Part shown: positions 9,301 through 17,255 of the stretch, in pieces
Layout: the number at the start of each line of letters is the position of its first letter
Numbering within the stretch: position 1 is the stretch's first letter
Origin: Gordonia effusa NBRC 100432
Lineage (GTDB): Bacteria; Actinomycetota; Actinomycetes; Mycobacteriales; Mycobacteriaceae
Length of the DNA: 64,000 bases
NCBI RefSeq assembly: GCF_000241305.1
Contig: NZ_BAEH01000039.1
Location: 1 to 64,000, forward strand
Direction: 5' to 3'
Notes under the pieces: generated by a model
Database searches by the model: none
What the model was told of the DNA's origin: nothing
What the model saw: the letters and a program-made list of their open reading frames with translations, nothing else
Program-made: the position numbers and the translations under genes

Positions 9301-10490
9301 CGTTCAACACCGAATACGAAACGCTGGTCGCCAGCGTCACCGACATCGCCGTTCGCGGCCTGGGATACGGGCTCCACGTCATCATCGTCGCGAATCGTCT
9401 GGCTGATCTTCGTACTAATCTCAATACGAATCTCAGCACGATGATCGAACATCGCTTGGCCAATGCGGTCGATTCAATGATCTCTCGACCCCTCCAAAAT
9501 CGCATTGGCGCTAAGGAATACGGTCGGGTGATAACTCCGACCGTCAAGCTGGCACAAATTATCAACGCCACCGGAGAACGTGTCGAAAGATCTATCGAAC
9601 AGATCCGATCGGCGTGGCGTGGAGCCAAGGCACCCATAATCCGCATGCTGCCAGAACGGATCACGTACTCAGAGCTCACTTCCGGAGTCCCCGCGAAAAC
9701 CGCCCCGGTCATCCTTGGTATTGATGAAGCGACCCTGTCCCCACTGCATCTCGACATCCTGGGCGACGACCCGCATCTGACAATCTTCGGCGAAGGAGAA
9801 TCGGGCAAAACAAATCTCTTGCGCGCTGTTGTCGGCGATATAGTCGCGCGGCGCGGCGCCGCCGGAACCAACATTGTGGTTATAGACCCGCGACGCAGCC
9901 TTCTCGACGCCGTCCCCCAACCGCCACTGGTCAGCTACGACACGACGCGCGAACAAGCAGCCACAACTTTCGAACGTCTTCACAAATTTCTCTCCAGCCG
10001 CCTGCCCGGCAATGACGTCACACCGGCGCAGCTGCGATCTCGATCTTGGTGGACAGGGCCGGAAGTGTTCGTCATCGTCGATGATTACGATCTGCTCGTT
10101 CCGACCACCATGACTCCCAACCCGCTATCCGCGCTTATTCCACTGATTCCCCATGCGCGGGACATCGGGCTCCACGTCATTATTACGCGCAAAACCAGTG
10201 GACTTTCTCGCGCCCTTTTCGACCCTGTCCTCACCGGGCTGCGCGATAACGGTGGTGCGAGCATCCTGTTATCCGGCGATCGCTCCGAAGGTCAGATCTT
10301 CACCAAGGTCTACCTGCAATCCGAACCGCCTGGACGTGGGCGCCTCATTCGTCGCGGAAACCCCCCGCAGCGCGCGCAATACACCTACTGGCCCGAGGAA
10401 CAAAGGATCACGGCTACGGCCGCCAATGCCCTTCCCAACCTCGACGGCGTCGGTCACGGAACCGACAGTGAGGGTTCCGTGTCGGGGTAG
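6375..10490 (+). CDS. eccC: EccC, three-domain FtsK/SpoIIIE ATPase of T7SS (module A)
   Basis: 1371 residues in one polypeptide (not split into EccCa/EccCb). Two membrane segments lie at ~45-85. Three P-loop domains follow: GATGSGKS at 506-513, GAPQTGKT at 862-869 and GEGESGKT at 1139-1146, each with a Walker B-like strand (LLVIIDEFGE; RYLMIDGW; VFVIVDDYD). All three Walker A motifs are intact. EccC is the motor and substrate receptor of ESX secretion; its last domain binds the C-terminal signals of WXG100 pairs. The start has GAGGTGA 5-6 bases upstream and aligns with the paralogue (HRPAR...DPLPK near the N-terminus). It is divergent from eccD1 and 55 bases ahead of a large substrate-like gene. 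Confidence 0.96.
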   Translation: MAARVIHRPARTRVDPLPKKPLDVSAPPTIDDPSSVQEGIVLRLAMPLMAGGGMMLMMASTGNKLRMVAGIGFIVVALLMGLTMYLRSKTGHRKRAEMQRTTYIKFLTRLKKDLQPEIQLQREVQLRLHPAPNELLSLISNPARLYERRRWDPDFGMVRVGTGAGPLARDVNYSEGGDPAAEVDQISVAHLERTKAIFDRIDGIPLCVELSGTVSIIGSTEACESLIRAALTQYLALHAPEDAAVHLCIGSDPSMHNWIKFAPHLLEEGGFDGPVHRRRATTNHPDLHASLSQLIAERAADAERHGRIGHPPLASPFIVIVVNLDDANGQQPLALFPPGISPATVGICVLTHTRRRITEPSEITCRVEVSDDGQVTVEDPNSIDDNPRRASMAAEARTRRLIMGASKGSVDRMTPSLANAIAHELASVRLAAEESAEAPLESTVTIEKLLRLDDIGRFDPIDIWRHRPLADFLKVPFGIDTNGNQVFLDLKESALEGHGPHGLCIGATGSGKSEVLRTLVLAQAINHPPERLAFILVDYKGGAAFNGLDILPHTAAMVDNLGDSDGLVDRLHDAMSGEMQRRQRVLQAAGAKNIYDYNDRRDAGAELEPLPNLLVIIDEFGEILVQKPEFLDLFVQIGRIGRSIGIHLLLASQRLEEGRLRGLESHLSYRICLRTFSAVESRIVIGTVDAHELPALPGSGYLKVDPDVYVRFKAAYVSGRYEPLEERVSFDLPPLAMPYGIRNTTGEWLRNQQELYTAVMKAETDQREESPFDKIALEVAAERMGQVGRKVKQIWLPPLRDDLSLTDVVGNLTATADRGLQVADTSTHSKLRFPIGTVDDPAEQWQGTFYVDTAASNVLILGAPQTGKTTTARAMVMGSAVTHTPRQVAWYVIDAASTLMGDLEGLPHVGGVATRFDPDKIRRAVAETTYELARREELFVQYRISSIGQMRRMVAEGAIPEITVADRYLMIDGWATFNTEYETLVASVTDIAVRGLGYGLHVIIVANRLADLRTNLNTNLSTMIEHRLANAVDSMISRPLQNRIGAKEYGRVITPTVKLAQIINATGERVERSIEQIRSAWRGAKAPIIRMLPERITYSELTSGVPAKTAPVILGIDEATLSPLHLDILGDDPHLTIFGEGESGKTNLLRAVVGDIVARRGAAGTNIVVIDPRRSLLDAVPQPPLVSYDTTREQAATTFERLHKFLSSRLPGNDVTPAQLRSRSWWTGPEVFVIVDDYDLLVPTTMTPNPLSALIPLIPHARDIGLHVIITRKTSGLSRALFDPVLTGLRDNGGASILLSGDRSEGQIFTKVYLQSEPPGRGRLIRRGNPPQRAQYTYWPEEQRITATAANALPNLDGVGHGTDSEGSVSG

Positions 10491-10545
10491 CGTCAACGAT
10501 ATTCAAACGGAAGCAACCCCGGCTATTTCAGGAGGACATGCGGGA

Positions 10546-12801
10546 ATGGGATCGATATCGGACAAACCGCTGCCCGTGCCGAAGGCTCCCACCGTACCGA
10601 ATAGGGCCACCTATACCGGAAATATCACCCCAAGAAAATCACCGATACCCGACGACGATGGCGCCATTCCAGGCAATACAACGAAAGGTGGGTCGGGAAC
10701 GGCGGCGCCGAGCTCCGGCAACACTACGACTCTGCCCGGCAAATCCACCAGCGATTTCGAGACCATGGCCAATTACAACCTCGTCGCGATGCTGGTGGAG
10801 TTGAAGCGGCAAAAGGACCAGCCATCGGGCGATGCGAGTGCCGGCAACAAAAATTCTCCCGAAGCCATTCGAAAAGCCCAAGAAGAAGCGGAACATGACG
10901 CACACGTCATTCAGAATGGCCGCATCGCAGGGCGGACAGAATTTCCGACGTCACAGCAGAAGGCTGCGGCGAAGGATCGCTTCAAGGAGAACGCGTCTCT
11001 TGTCAAAGAGATCGACGGAAAACCTGACGATTCACTACTAAGAGCACTAGAGAACGGCGAGAATGTTAAGCTCGACGCAGCGACTATCGCATACCTCAAG
11101 CGTTTCAACGAATCCCTTCCTTCGACAGTATCTGGACTAGAGAAATTTCTCAAAGAGAGCCCTGATATCGCTGGCTCAGTGAGCGACAGCCACTTCTTAC
11201 TCTCCAGCAATCAGGTGAAGTATTTAGACGCATTGGGGAGCGAGCAAAGTGGATCAATCAACAACCTCCCTAATAACATCGCGACGGCGTTAACTGAGCC
11301 GGACATAAAATCCGAATCACATTTTTCCATTTTCGGACGCTCCAGATGGTCGTTCGACGGAAAGAACAATGGACCCGGTACCCAACGGGACTTTACCATG
11401 AAAAATGGGGAGACTTTACGGAAACTCACGCAGATCTATCAGAACAGTACTGACTCCACCAATGGATATCGTTACCGCAACGGCTCAGATATCTCACGGA
11501 GTATGATCGCGCGCTCAGGAGAAATAGCATGGGCCGAACGACAAAGGGAACTCGACGCAAACGTTCGCCTGTACAGTGCCCCCACCACCGGCCCGGAACG
11601 CTACCAGGGCTACAAAGAGGTCAACGAAGACTACTATCTCGACACCGCCGCCGATATGTTGAAGATTGTGGGTGACGATCACAACGCTAGCGTCGATGCG
11701 CTCGCCGGTGACAACATGCTCGAGGGATATGACGGGGGAACCATAGACAATCTGTTAAATGCCAGTTGGAACGGGCGCGACGTCAATGGTGAAATCAGCG
11801 GAGAAAAGAAGATGAATCCAGAATTCGGACTCAACAAAGTTTTCGCGCAAATCAACAGTTTCCCCGAACGCGACAACACACAAAAGGCGGCAAACTCGTT
11901 CGGCAAACTACTATCCAGCGGAAAGTACGCGAAGCTGGGTGAGACAAACCCTGGCGTCACTCAGGCGCTAGCCCAAGGATTCCGCGCATACCACGCAAAT
12001 TTCGCGGGATATATCGCGCTAGCCGGAATACAGCCAATGCAGAAATCGGCATATGTCAATCTATTGAAGGCAATGTATTCAGATCCCATTGCCGGAGTTG
12101 AAACCACCGATGCCATCATGACTCAAGAGGCCCTGCTCGCACAGAATTACGGGGCCGGCAGAACCAATGCATCCACTGCCGACATCGCCGGCCAAATGCA
12201 CGTGGCTATGGTCTATGCGGTGTCAAATGTTGCTGCCGACGCGACCGCTCGCGACCGCTATAACAAAATACTCGAATTGGCAAAGAACGGCGCCTTGTGG
12301 GATACGACGGTGGCGGCACTATCGTCCGCAACAGGCATCGCCGGCAAGGTACCGGGTCCGATCGGGACAGTAGGAAAAGTTGGCGACATCGGCCTGAAGA
12401 TCGCGAACCCCCTCGTAAAGATTGCAACGTTAGGTGCTCTCAATCCCGCCGATGTGGAGACACCGGCTGCATTGAGGAATACACTCAACTATGTCGCTAC
12501 CATCGATAACTCGCACACTCTTGATGCCGCAATTGTCCAAGGACTCGCCGAGAAACATCCTGAGATCCTCTCCGATCCAGAGCTCATTAAATACGGCTGG
12601 GTAAAGGACGGGGTGATCCAGGTAGACACAACCAATGTCGGCTTCAGACATAAGATGCTCGAGATAATGGGCAAATACGGAAAAGCTCTAGTACAAAAAG
12701 ACGGAGAAGCGATAGCTGCATATGAACAATCATATGACGTAGGCAAAGACCGTAGCACGTTCGGAATAGTTCCGAAAGAATACGCAGAGAACGTGAATTG
12801 A
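10546..12801 (+). CDS. large hydrophilic putative T7SS substrate
   Basis: 751 residues from the ATG at 10546, chosen for the GGAGG at 10531-10535; the frame itself extends upstream into eccC1. Residues 1-~70 are rich in P, T, S and G; the rest is mostly helical and hydrophilic, with one mildly hydrophobic Gly-rich stretch at ~590-625 (TGIAGKVPGPIGTVGKVG). There is no signal peptide. Segments such as SDSHFLLSSNQVKYLDALGS resemble large actinobacterial proteins annotated as 'TPR repeat region' proteins, but I cannot confirm the family. It directly follows eccC1 in the same direction, so it is probably cargo or an accessory factor. No recognised toxin domain or downstream immunity gene is seen. 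Confidence 0.75.
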   Translation: MGSISDKPLPVPKAPTVPNRATYTGNITPRKSPIPDDDGAIPGNTTKGGSGTAAPSSGNTTTLPGKSTSDFETMANYNLVAMLVELKRQKDQPSGDASAGNKNSPEAIRKAQEEAEHDAHVIQNGRIAGRTEFPTSQQKAAAKDRFKENASLVKEIDGKPDDSLLRALENGENVKLDAATIAYLKRFNESLPSTVSGLEKFLKESPDIAGSVSDSHFLLSSNQVKYLDALGSEQSGSINNLPNNIATALTEPDIKSESHFSIFGRSRWSFDGKNNGPGTQRDFTMKNGETLRKLTQIYQNSTDSTNGYRYRNGSDISRSMIARSGEIAWAERQRELDANVRLYSAPTTGPERYQGYKEVNEDYYLDTAADMLKIVGDDHNASVDALAGDNMLEGYDGGTIDNLLNASWNGRDVNGEISGEKKMNPEFGLNKVFAQINSFPERDNTQKAANSFGKLLSSGKYAKLGETNPGVTQALAQGFRAYHANFAGYIALAGIQPMQKSAYVNLLKAMYSDPIAGVETTDAIMTQEALLAQNYGAGRTNASTADIAGQMHVAMVYAVSNVAADATARDRYNKILELAKNGALWDTTVAALSSATGIAGKVPGPIGTVGKVGDIGLKIANPLVKIATLGALNPADVETPAALRNTLNYVATIDNSHTLDAAIVQGLAEKHPEILSDPELIKYGWVKDGVIQVDTTNVGFRHKMLEIMGKYGKALVQKDGEAIAAYEQSYDVGKDRSTFGIVPKEYAENVN

Positions 12802-12909
12802 CCGACGGTGCTAGATAAGCATTGCCCACGTCCACCTATCCACGGCGAGCTAACGCCACACGTATGGTTAATGCCGGTGTCAGCCAAACGTGGCGAACAA
12901 TCACTTTCT

Positions 12910-14553
12910 TCACTGCTGGGGTGACCACCCGACGGCACCGGTGGGAGGAAAATTCGGTTGGCCGAATTGCTGCGGTGAACCGAATCCAGGAAACTGCTGA
13001 GGCTGCGGCAGAGGTGGTACCGCGAAAGCATCGACCACAGTCGCCGAGAGTTCCAAAAACGCCGCTCGCGTGCGCTCTTCCAATTGTTCCAGGTCGATAT
13101 GCGCCCCGACCGCGAGATGCGGATCATAAGGAATCACTTGGACCGCACGAGTGCGGCCGGCGAAATAGTCAGTCAACATCGAAATGTCGACGGGTGAATT
13201 CCGATCGCGCGCCGACGCGATGACCACAATCGCGTTTCTCGCCAGTTCCTGATATCCATGTGCGTTGAGCCAATCGAGAGTCACCACAGCGCTCTGAGCT
13301 CCATCGATCGCCGGCGACGTAACCAAGACGAGTGAGTTCGCGGCCTTCAGAACACCCGACATCGCCGAATGCACCAGGCCCGTGCCGCAGTCGGTGAGGA
13401 TCAGATTGTAGTGATTTTCAAGAATCGATACGACCCGCAGATATTCTTCTTCTGAAAATGCCTCCGACAGCGCCGGGTCACTCGACGAAGCGAGAACTTC
13501 CAAGCGGCTAGATGCTTGATTGGTATGCCTGCGAATATCGGAGTACCGCGCAACGTTCGGGTCGCCGAGTAGATCCCGCACCGTCGAATACGTCTGGAGC
13601 GGCACCCTACGGGCAAGCGTTCCCAAGTCAGGATTGGCGTCGACCGCGATGACGCGATCCCCGCGCAGTGACGCCAACGCCGAGCCCAGCCCAATCGTCA
13701 CCGTCGTCTTACCAACGCCGCCCTTCAACGAGAGGACGGCGACCTTAAAATCCGAACCAACTGGTTGACGCACTCGCTGGGCCAACTGAACGATATCTTG
13801 GTGACTACTGGTACCACCGAAGGTGATCAGGCCCCCAGCCGCACTTCGCAGGCGCGATCGCCACCCACGATCTTTGCGCCCGGCAGTCATCGGCATTTGC
13901 TGCATCACCGACTGACCGACCTGGGTGTGTATAGGCGGTCGCAACTGCGAATCTGGTTGCGGCAGTACGACATTCGGCTGCGGCATATCTTGCGGCGGCA
14001 TATTCGGCGGCAACACATTCTGCGGCGGCATATCTCGTGACGGCAGGTTCGGCTGCGGCACATTCTGCGGCGGAAAATTCTGCGGCGGCACATTCGGCAC
14101 TTGCTGCTGCCACATGGGCCCCTGTTGCGGACCGACCGGTGTCACCGCCGAGCCGACGGGCTCCTGAGGCATGTGGTGATCCAGCGGCACCTGAGACTGG
14201 GGGAATCCCGATGGAAGCAGATTGGGCAGTGGCGGCACCGGAACCTCCGATCGGACCGGTTGCGGGACGGGATTGAACCCACCACCCGCGCCTTCGGTTT
14301 CGGTCACGATGCCATGTCGGCCCGAGGTCGGCTGCACGGGATTCGACGCCTGAGCCGGTGCTGGATACCCTACGACGCCCGGAACGGCATTGACCGGCGG
14401 ATGGACCGTCGCTGCGGCGCCGTTCGCCGCCGCGGTCACGCCGGCGAAGGGGTTCCCGCCGGCCGCTGGCTCATTCGCAACCGGTCGATTGTCGGTGGTT
14501 GGCTCAGGTCCACCCATCCACGGCGGTGGCTGCGTCGACTCCGGACTCGTCAT
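12910..14553 (-). CDS. EspI-like protein: proline-rich N-terminus plus MinD/ParA ATPase (module A)
   Basis: 547 residues. Residues 1-~245 are rich in P, Q and N with short tandem repeats; from ~260 comes a MinD/ParA-type ATPase with deviant Walker A KGGVGKTT at 277-284, VDANPDLG and a conserved ILTDCGTGL switch region. The proline-rich N-terminus plus ATPase is the architecture of EspI in ESX-1, a cytosolic regulator of secretion. The start has a GAAAGAG ribosome site and is 23 bases behind the upstream gene, so it belongs to a minus-strand operon with the EspC-like and helical proteins. Its paralogue at 27946 shares the ATPase and the proline-rich layout. A regulatory or positioning role in secretion is inferred. 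Confidence 0.88.
   Translation of the reverse strand: MTSPESTQPPPWMGGPEPTTDNRPVANEPAAGGNPFAGVTAAANGAAATVHPPVNAVPGVVGYPAPAQASNPVQPTSGRHGIVTETEGAGGGFNPVPQPVRSEVPVPPLPNLLPSGFPQSQVPLDHHMPQEPVGSAVTPVGPQQGPMWQQQVPNVPPQNFPPQNVPQPNLPSRDMPPQNVLPPNMPPQDMPQPNVVLPQPDSQLRPPIHTQVGQSVMQQMPMTAGRKDRGWRSRLRSAAGGLITFGGTSSHQDIVQLAQRVRQPVGSDFKVAVLSLKGGVGKTTVTIGLGSALASLRGDRVIAVDANPDLGTLARRVPLQTYSTVRDLLGDPNVARYSDIRRHTNQASSRLEVLASSSDPALSEAFSEEEYLRVVSILENHYNLILTDCGTGLVHSAMSGVLKAANSLVLVTSPAIDGAQSAVVTLDWLNAHGYQELARNAIVVIASARDRNSPVDISMLTDYFAGRTRAVQVIPYDPHLAVGAHIDLEQLEERTRAAFLELSATVVDAFAVPPLPQPQQFPGFGSPQQFGQPNFPPTGAVGWSPQQ
13955..14110. repeat. imperfect tandem repeat encoding PPQN/PPQD-type motifs
   Basis: Repeated units resembling GCGGCGGCATATTC and GCGGCGGAAAATTC encode a run of P-P-Q-N/D-x-P motifs in the proline-rich arm of the MinD-type protein. 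The copies have drifted but keep the reading frame. The module B paralogue has its own, different repeat in the same domain. Confidence 0.65.
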
Positions 14554-14576
14554 TCAGTCTCTTTCGATGGTGTGTA

Positions 14577-15668
14577 TCAACCGCGTCCACCGACAACTAG
14601 ATCATTGCCCTCGGTGTCGGATTTCTTTCCATCCTTCTTAACTTTATCGTTGTCTTTATTCTTCTTGCTGCCGGTTTTTCGAGCGCCGCCACTTCGTATG
14701 CCGGGCATACTGAACGCCCCGGCATCGCCGTGATTGGCCGCTCCCCTGGTCGGGCTTGACGGATTCGTGGTCGACAACTGATAGCTGTCGACGGCGACGC
14801 GAGTCGTCTGCGAAGCAGTCGAGAAATCCGAAATTGTCCTGGTAGCGCCGGGAACGACGGAGGTATTGGACACGTTTCGGAACGCACCCGGCTGGCTCGC
14901 ATCGCCACCTTTCACCGAGTCCGCGGAATCTGCGGCTTCATCTCCAGTCGAACGCGCTTTGTTCATCGCGTTCACCGCGTTATGACGTTGGCTGGTGCCT
15001 ACGTTGATCGTCCCAGCCGACAGCATCGCGTTGACACCCAACTGCGACTGGATTCCATCGGCTTCCTCGTTGGTCGCATCCCATTTGCGTCGACTTGCCT
15101 GATGATCCTGATGTGCCGCAACCACTTCCGCGGATGCCCTGGTCAGCTCGACGGACGCTTGCGATACGTGCGCGGATGCGGCAGCGATGGCACCTCCGGC
15201 CATCCCCGCCGTCCCCGACGTCGCCGCAATCGCGGCCGAGAGTTCAGATTCAGCCGCCGTGAGAGCCGCAACCGCGGCAACTTCGACCGCCTCAGCGAGA
15301 TTCACCCGGTGGAAGGCTCTCCACAAATTCGCGTAGTCCGCTTGGGCGGAGATCAGGACCGGGGTCATCTCGGAAATGGCGGTGTCCAACGAGGTACCCC
15401 ATTGCCCCAGTCCCTCGCCCGCGACCTGGATTCCTCGTGCGACATGATTTACGGCATCGATATGCGACTGCGCCTTCTTCCGCCACATGTCTGCCTCTGG
15501 GCCGGTGAACCGCACGTCGGCGATGCTTATCGCGATATTCGACGCCATCTGGTAAAGGTGGCCGGCTGTTCCATTCCATTGCTGCTGGGAAAGATGAACC
15601 GACGCCGGGTCACCTTCGATTTCGTACCGCTTCGGATTGAAGGGCTCGGGAATTGGAACCGGCATCAC
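14577..15668 (-). CDS. helical T7SS-associated secreted-type protein
   Basis: 363 residues. An N-terminal helical domain (~20-125) contains QQWNG and a W at ~62 in DMWRKKAQSHIDAV, typical of T7SS-secreted helical N-domains; ~135-210 are Ala-rich helices; ~225-330 are Ser/Thr-rich and low complexity; the end is Lys/Asp-rich. Its start overlaps the stop of the upstream EspC-like gene (ATGA at 15665-15668), so the two are translationally coupled. There is no signal peptide and no recognisable toxin tip, so it looks like a structural or accessory substrate rather than an effector. Function unknown. Confidence 0.8.
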   Translation of the reverse strand: MMPVPIPEPFNPKRYEIEGDPASVHLSQQQWNGTAGHLYQMASNIAISIADVRFTGPEADMWRKKAQSHIDAVNHVARGIQVAGEGLGQWGTSLDTAISEMTPVLISAQADYANLWRAFHRVNLAEAVEVAAVAALTAAESELSAAIAATSGTAGMAGGAIAAASAHVSQASVELTRASAEVVAAHQDHQASRRKWDATNEEADGIQSQLGVNAMLSAGTINVGTSQRHNAVNAMNKARSTGDEAADSADSVKGGDASQPGAFRNVSNTSVVPGATRTISDFSTASQTTRVAVDSYQLSTTNPSSPTRGAANHGDAGAFSMPGIRSGGARKTGSKKNKDNDKVKKDGKKSDTEGNDLVVGGRG

Positions 15669-16024
15669 GCGCTCCTGGATGCGGCATCGTTGAAGTCTCG
15701 CGCGCCGGCCTGTAGTTCGGTTTCGGACTCCGACTGGGCCTTCCCGATCATTCCGACAAGCCCCGCCTCGTGCGCCTTGACGATCGCGGCGAGTCGCTGT
15801 GTCGTCTCCCCGTGCTCACGTACCTCGTTAAGGGCTCGAACGATGTTGGGTCCGAGCTGAGTCTGAAATTCCGTAACCGAAGCCTGGATCGCCACACCCT
15901 GTCGGCTGCCGTGTGAACCACTGTTCGCCAGGCATTCGATTGCGACGAAGGCTCCCTCAATCATCTGGACTACTGTGCCCGCGAGCTGTTCCATGCCGTC
16001 CGGATCCGCACTAAAGTTCGCCAT
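15665..16024 (-). CDS. EspC-like type VII secretion target protein
   Basis: 119 residues, starting MANFSADPDGMEQLAG with an AAGGGA ribosome site upstream. It is entirely helical, lacks a signal peptide, and matches the length and the N-terminal pattern (V/F-D-x-D-x-L/M-x-x-L/H-A) of the EspC/DUF2580 family of T7SS targets. The overlapping downstream gene encodes a longer helical partner, an arrangement like EspC-EspA. The pairing and co-secretion are inference. Confidence 0.8.
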   Translation of the reverse strand: MANFSADPDGMEQLAGTVVQMIEGAFVAIECLANSGSHGSRQGVAIQASVTEFQTQLGPNIVRALNEVREHGETTQRLAAIVKAHEAGLVGMIGKAQSESETELQAGARDFNDAASRSA

Positions 16025-16120
16025 CCGCCCAGTTCCCTTCCCGTCACGTCACATTTCGAACTTAACAATGCAAGATTCTATATCCGGACGAGTAGAGGGG
16101 GTCACTCAAACAACCGACAC

Positions 16121-16336
16121 CTACTTACGGCGCATGCTCGCGATCAGGTCGGCAATGACGCCGGCCGCCAAAATCCCGGCGAGGATCGCGAACGCCAGAA
16201 CGATCGAAAAGAGCAGCAATTTCACCACTGGCGACTGCGACCGCGGTTCGAGAGCCCCATGGAGCACAGCCAGCATCGTTGCCCGGTAGCGAAGGCTATG
16301 GGCCTGAAGAATAGTTCTGCGATCGTGCGCGGCCAT
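16121..16336 (-). CDS. 71-residue single-TM protein of the T7SS module (A copy)
   Basis: The ATG at 16336 follows AGGGGA at normal spacing; the longer open frame upstream is not supported. The protein is a cytosolic basic N-terminus (MAAHDRRTILQAHSLRYRAT), a short polar stretch, and one membrane helix at ~42-66 ending in RRK. The module B gene at 27652-27864 encodes a clear homologue (D-x-RT-[IV]-LQAH-x-LR near the N-terminus, an ALIHG/VLHGA motif, the same TM placement). It is divergent, by 25 bases, from the P-loop-less MinD-like gene. Family not recognised; conserved pairing suggests a small secretion subunit or membrane anchor. Confidence 0.8.
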   Translation of the reverse strand: MAAHDRRTILQAHSLRYRATMLAVLHGALEPRSQSPVVKLLLFSIVLAFAILAGILAAGVIADLIASMRRK

Positions 16337-16348
16337 GGTCCGGTCCCC

Positions 16349-16361
16349 TAAGCTCTCTGAT
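16349..16361 (+). promoter_or_regulatory. leaderless-type promoter (-10 TAAGCT) before the MinD-like gene
   Basis: TAAGCT at 16349-16354 lies 7 bases before the ATG at 16362, the spacing at which transcription would begin at the start codon. No Shine-Dalgarno sequence is present, and the spacer to the divergent small gene is only 25 bases. The paralogue at 19899 has the same arrangement. Confidence 0.5.
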
Positions 16362-17180
16362 ATGCCCGCACCGAGTATAACCAGTTGGCGCCCTTCTCCC
16401 GATACGGCCGTCAAACGCGCGGCCCGGCTCGAACGAACAATCGACCTGAAACGATGGCGTCCACATCGTATTGCCGTCGTTCCCCTAGAAGCCGCCGCAC
16501 CGACGTCAGTAGTAGCGGCACTTATCGCGATAGCGGGAAATCGAACTCTCGAAGATCGCATGATTGGCATCGACACAAGCGGTGAACGTTCGTTGACCCA
16601 CCTGTTGGGCGCTGGCGCGGGCGGGAATCTCGGAGGGCTGGGACAGTCAGATATCACACGGCGCGAACGCCGGGCGGTAGATAATTATGTCGATTTCGAG
16701 ACCACTACGGGCGTAGGGGTGGTCGCTCCAACTCCTACCCATCCCGATATCGCACCAGAAATACTTAATGATGCACTACTGGGGATCAGACGTCGATTCC
16801 GCGGGTTTGTCATAGACACGCCAAGTTCGGTCGCTGGCTCCCTCATGCGCCCCGCTCTGGGCAATAGCGACCGTGTCGTCGCGGTAACTTCCGGCAGCCG
16901 TATTCCAGACTGGGTCTTCAATACCGCGAACCCACTGCAACGATTTCTACATACCAGTCGACTGACGGTGGTGCTGCCATTCCAACAAGGTCAGCCGGAG
17001 GCGGTAACCCGATACTCTACGTCAATTCGAACCTTTCCACTCGGCATCACGGTCTATCCCGATGGGCGATGGGATCTTCCCCTCACCGGCCGCGGCTTAG
17101 ATCTCAGTCTCGGCGATATCGGGCTATCGGATATCACCGTCAAACTGGCACGGCACATATTCGAGGCGGGCGATCGATAA
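16362..17180 (+). CDS. MinD-like protein lacking the P-loop (pseudo-ATPase, module A)
   Basis: 272 residues from the ATG at 16362 (MPAPSITSWRPSPDTAV); the GTG-like upstream alternative at 16335 lies inside the divergent gene. The fold is MinD/ParA-like: beta strand HRIAVVPLE at the place of the P-loop, MIGIDTSGERSL where the switch strand sits, FVIDTPSSVAGS, and RVVAVTSGS. The KGGxGKT loop is replaced by AAAPTSVVAAL, so ATP hydrolysis is not expected. The paralogue at 19899 is degenerate in the same place. Each module therefore pairs one canonical and one degenerate MinD protein. It is convergent with the DUF4185 gene, with a hairpin between. Confidence 0.8.
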   Translation: MPAPSITSWRPSPDTAVKRAARLERTIDLKRWRPHRIAVVPLEAAAPTSVVAALIAIAGNRTLEDRMIGIDTSGERSLTHLLGAGAGGNLGGLGQSDITRRERRAVDNYVDFETTTGVGVVAPTPTHPDIAPEILNDALLGIRRRFRGFVIDTPSSVAGSLMRPALGNSDRVVAVTSGSRIPDWVFNTANPLQRFLHTSRLTVVLPFQQGQPEAVTRYSTSIRTFPLGITVYPDGRWDLPLTGRGLDLSLGDIGLSDITVKLARHIFEAGDR

Positions 17181-17213
17181 CGCCAAGCGGATACGCTTCG
17201 CGTTAGATGACCC

Positions 17214-17250
17214 GGCCTCGGCCCTCAAGACGCACTTGAGGACCGAGACC
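17214..17250. terminator. bidirectional terminator-like hairpin between convergent genes
   Basis: GGCCTCGGCCCTCAAG and CTTGAGGACCGAGACC pair around a 5-base ACGCA loop, with two mismatches in a 16-bp stem. It sits in the 75-base gap between the MinD-like gene (plus) and the DUF4185 gene (minus), where a shared terminator is expected. No T run is present on either side, as is common in high-GC actinobacteria. Confidence 0.6.
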
Positions 17251-17255
17251 ACGTA

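Noticed and set aside
10153-10545. N-terminal extension of the large substrate gene into eccC1
   Set aside because: It overlaps the ATPase coding sequence in another frame; the GGAGG at 10531 supports 10546.
12802-12909. terminator between the large substrate gene and the MinD gene
   Set aside because: Only a gapped CGCCAC/GTGGCG match with a long loop is visible; too weak to call.
13955-14110. possible CRISPR or mobile-element repeat
   Set aside because: The repeats keep the reading frame of the proline-rich arm and have no unique spacers of constant length.
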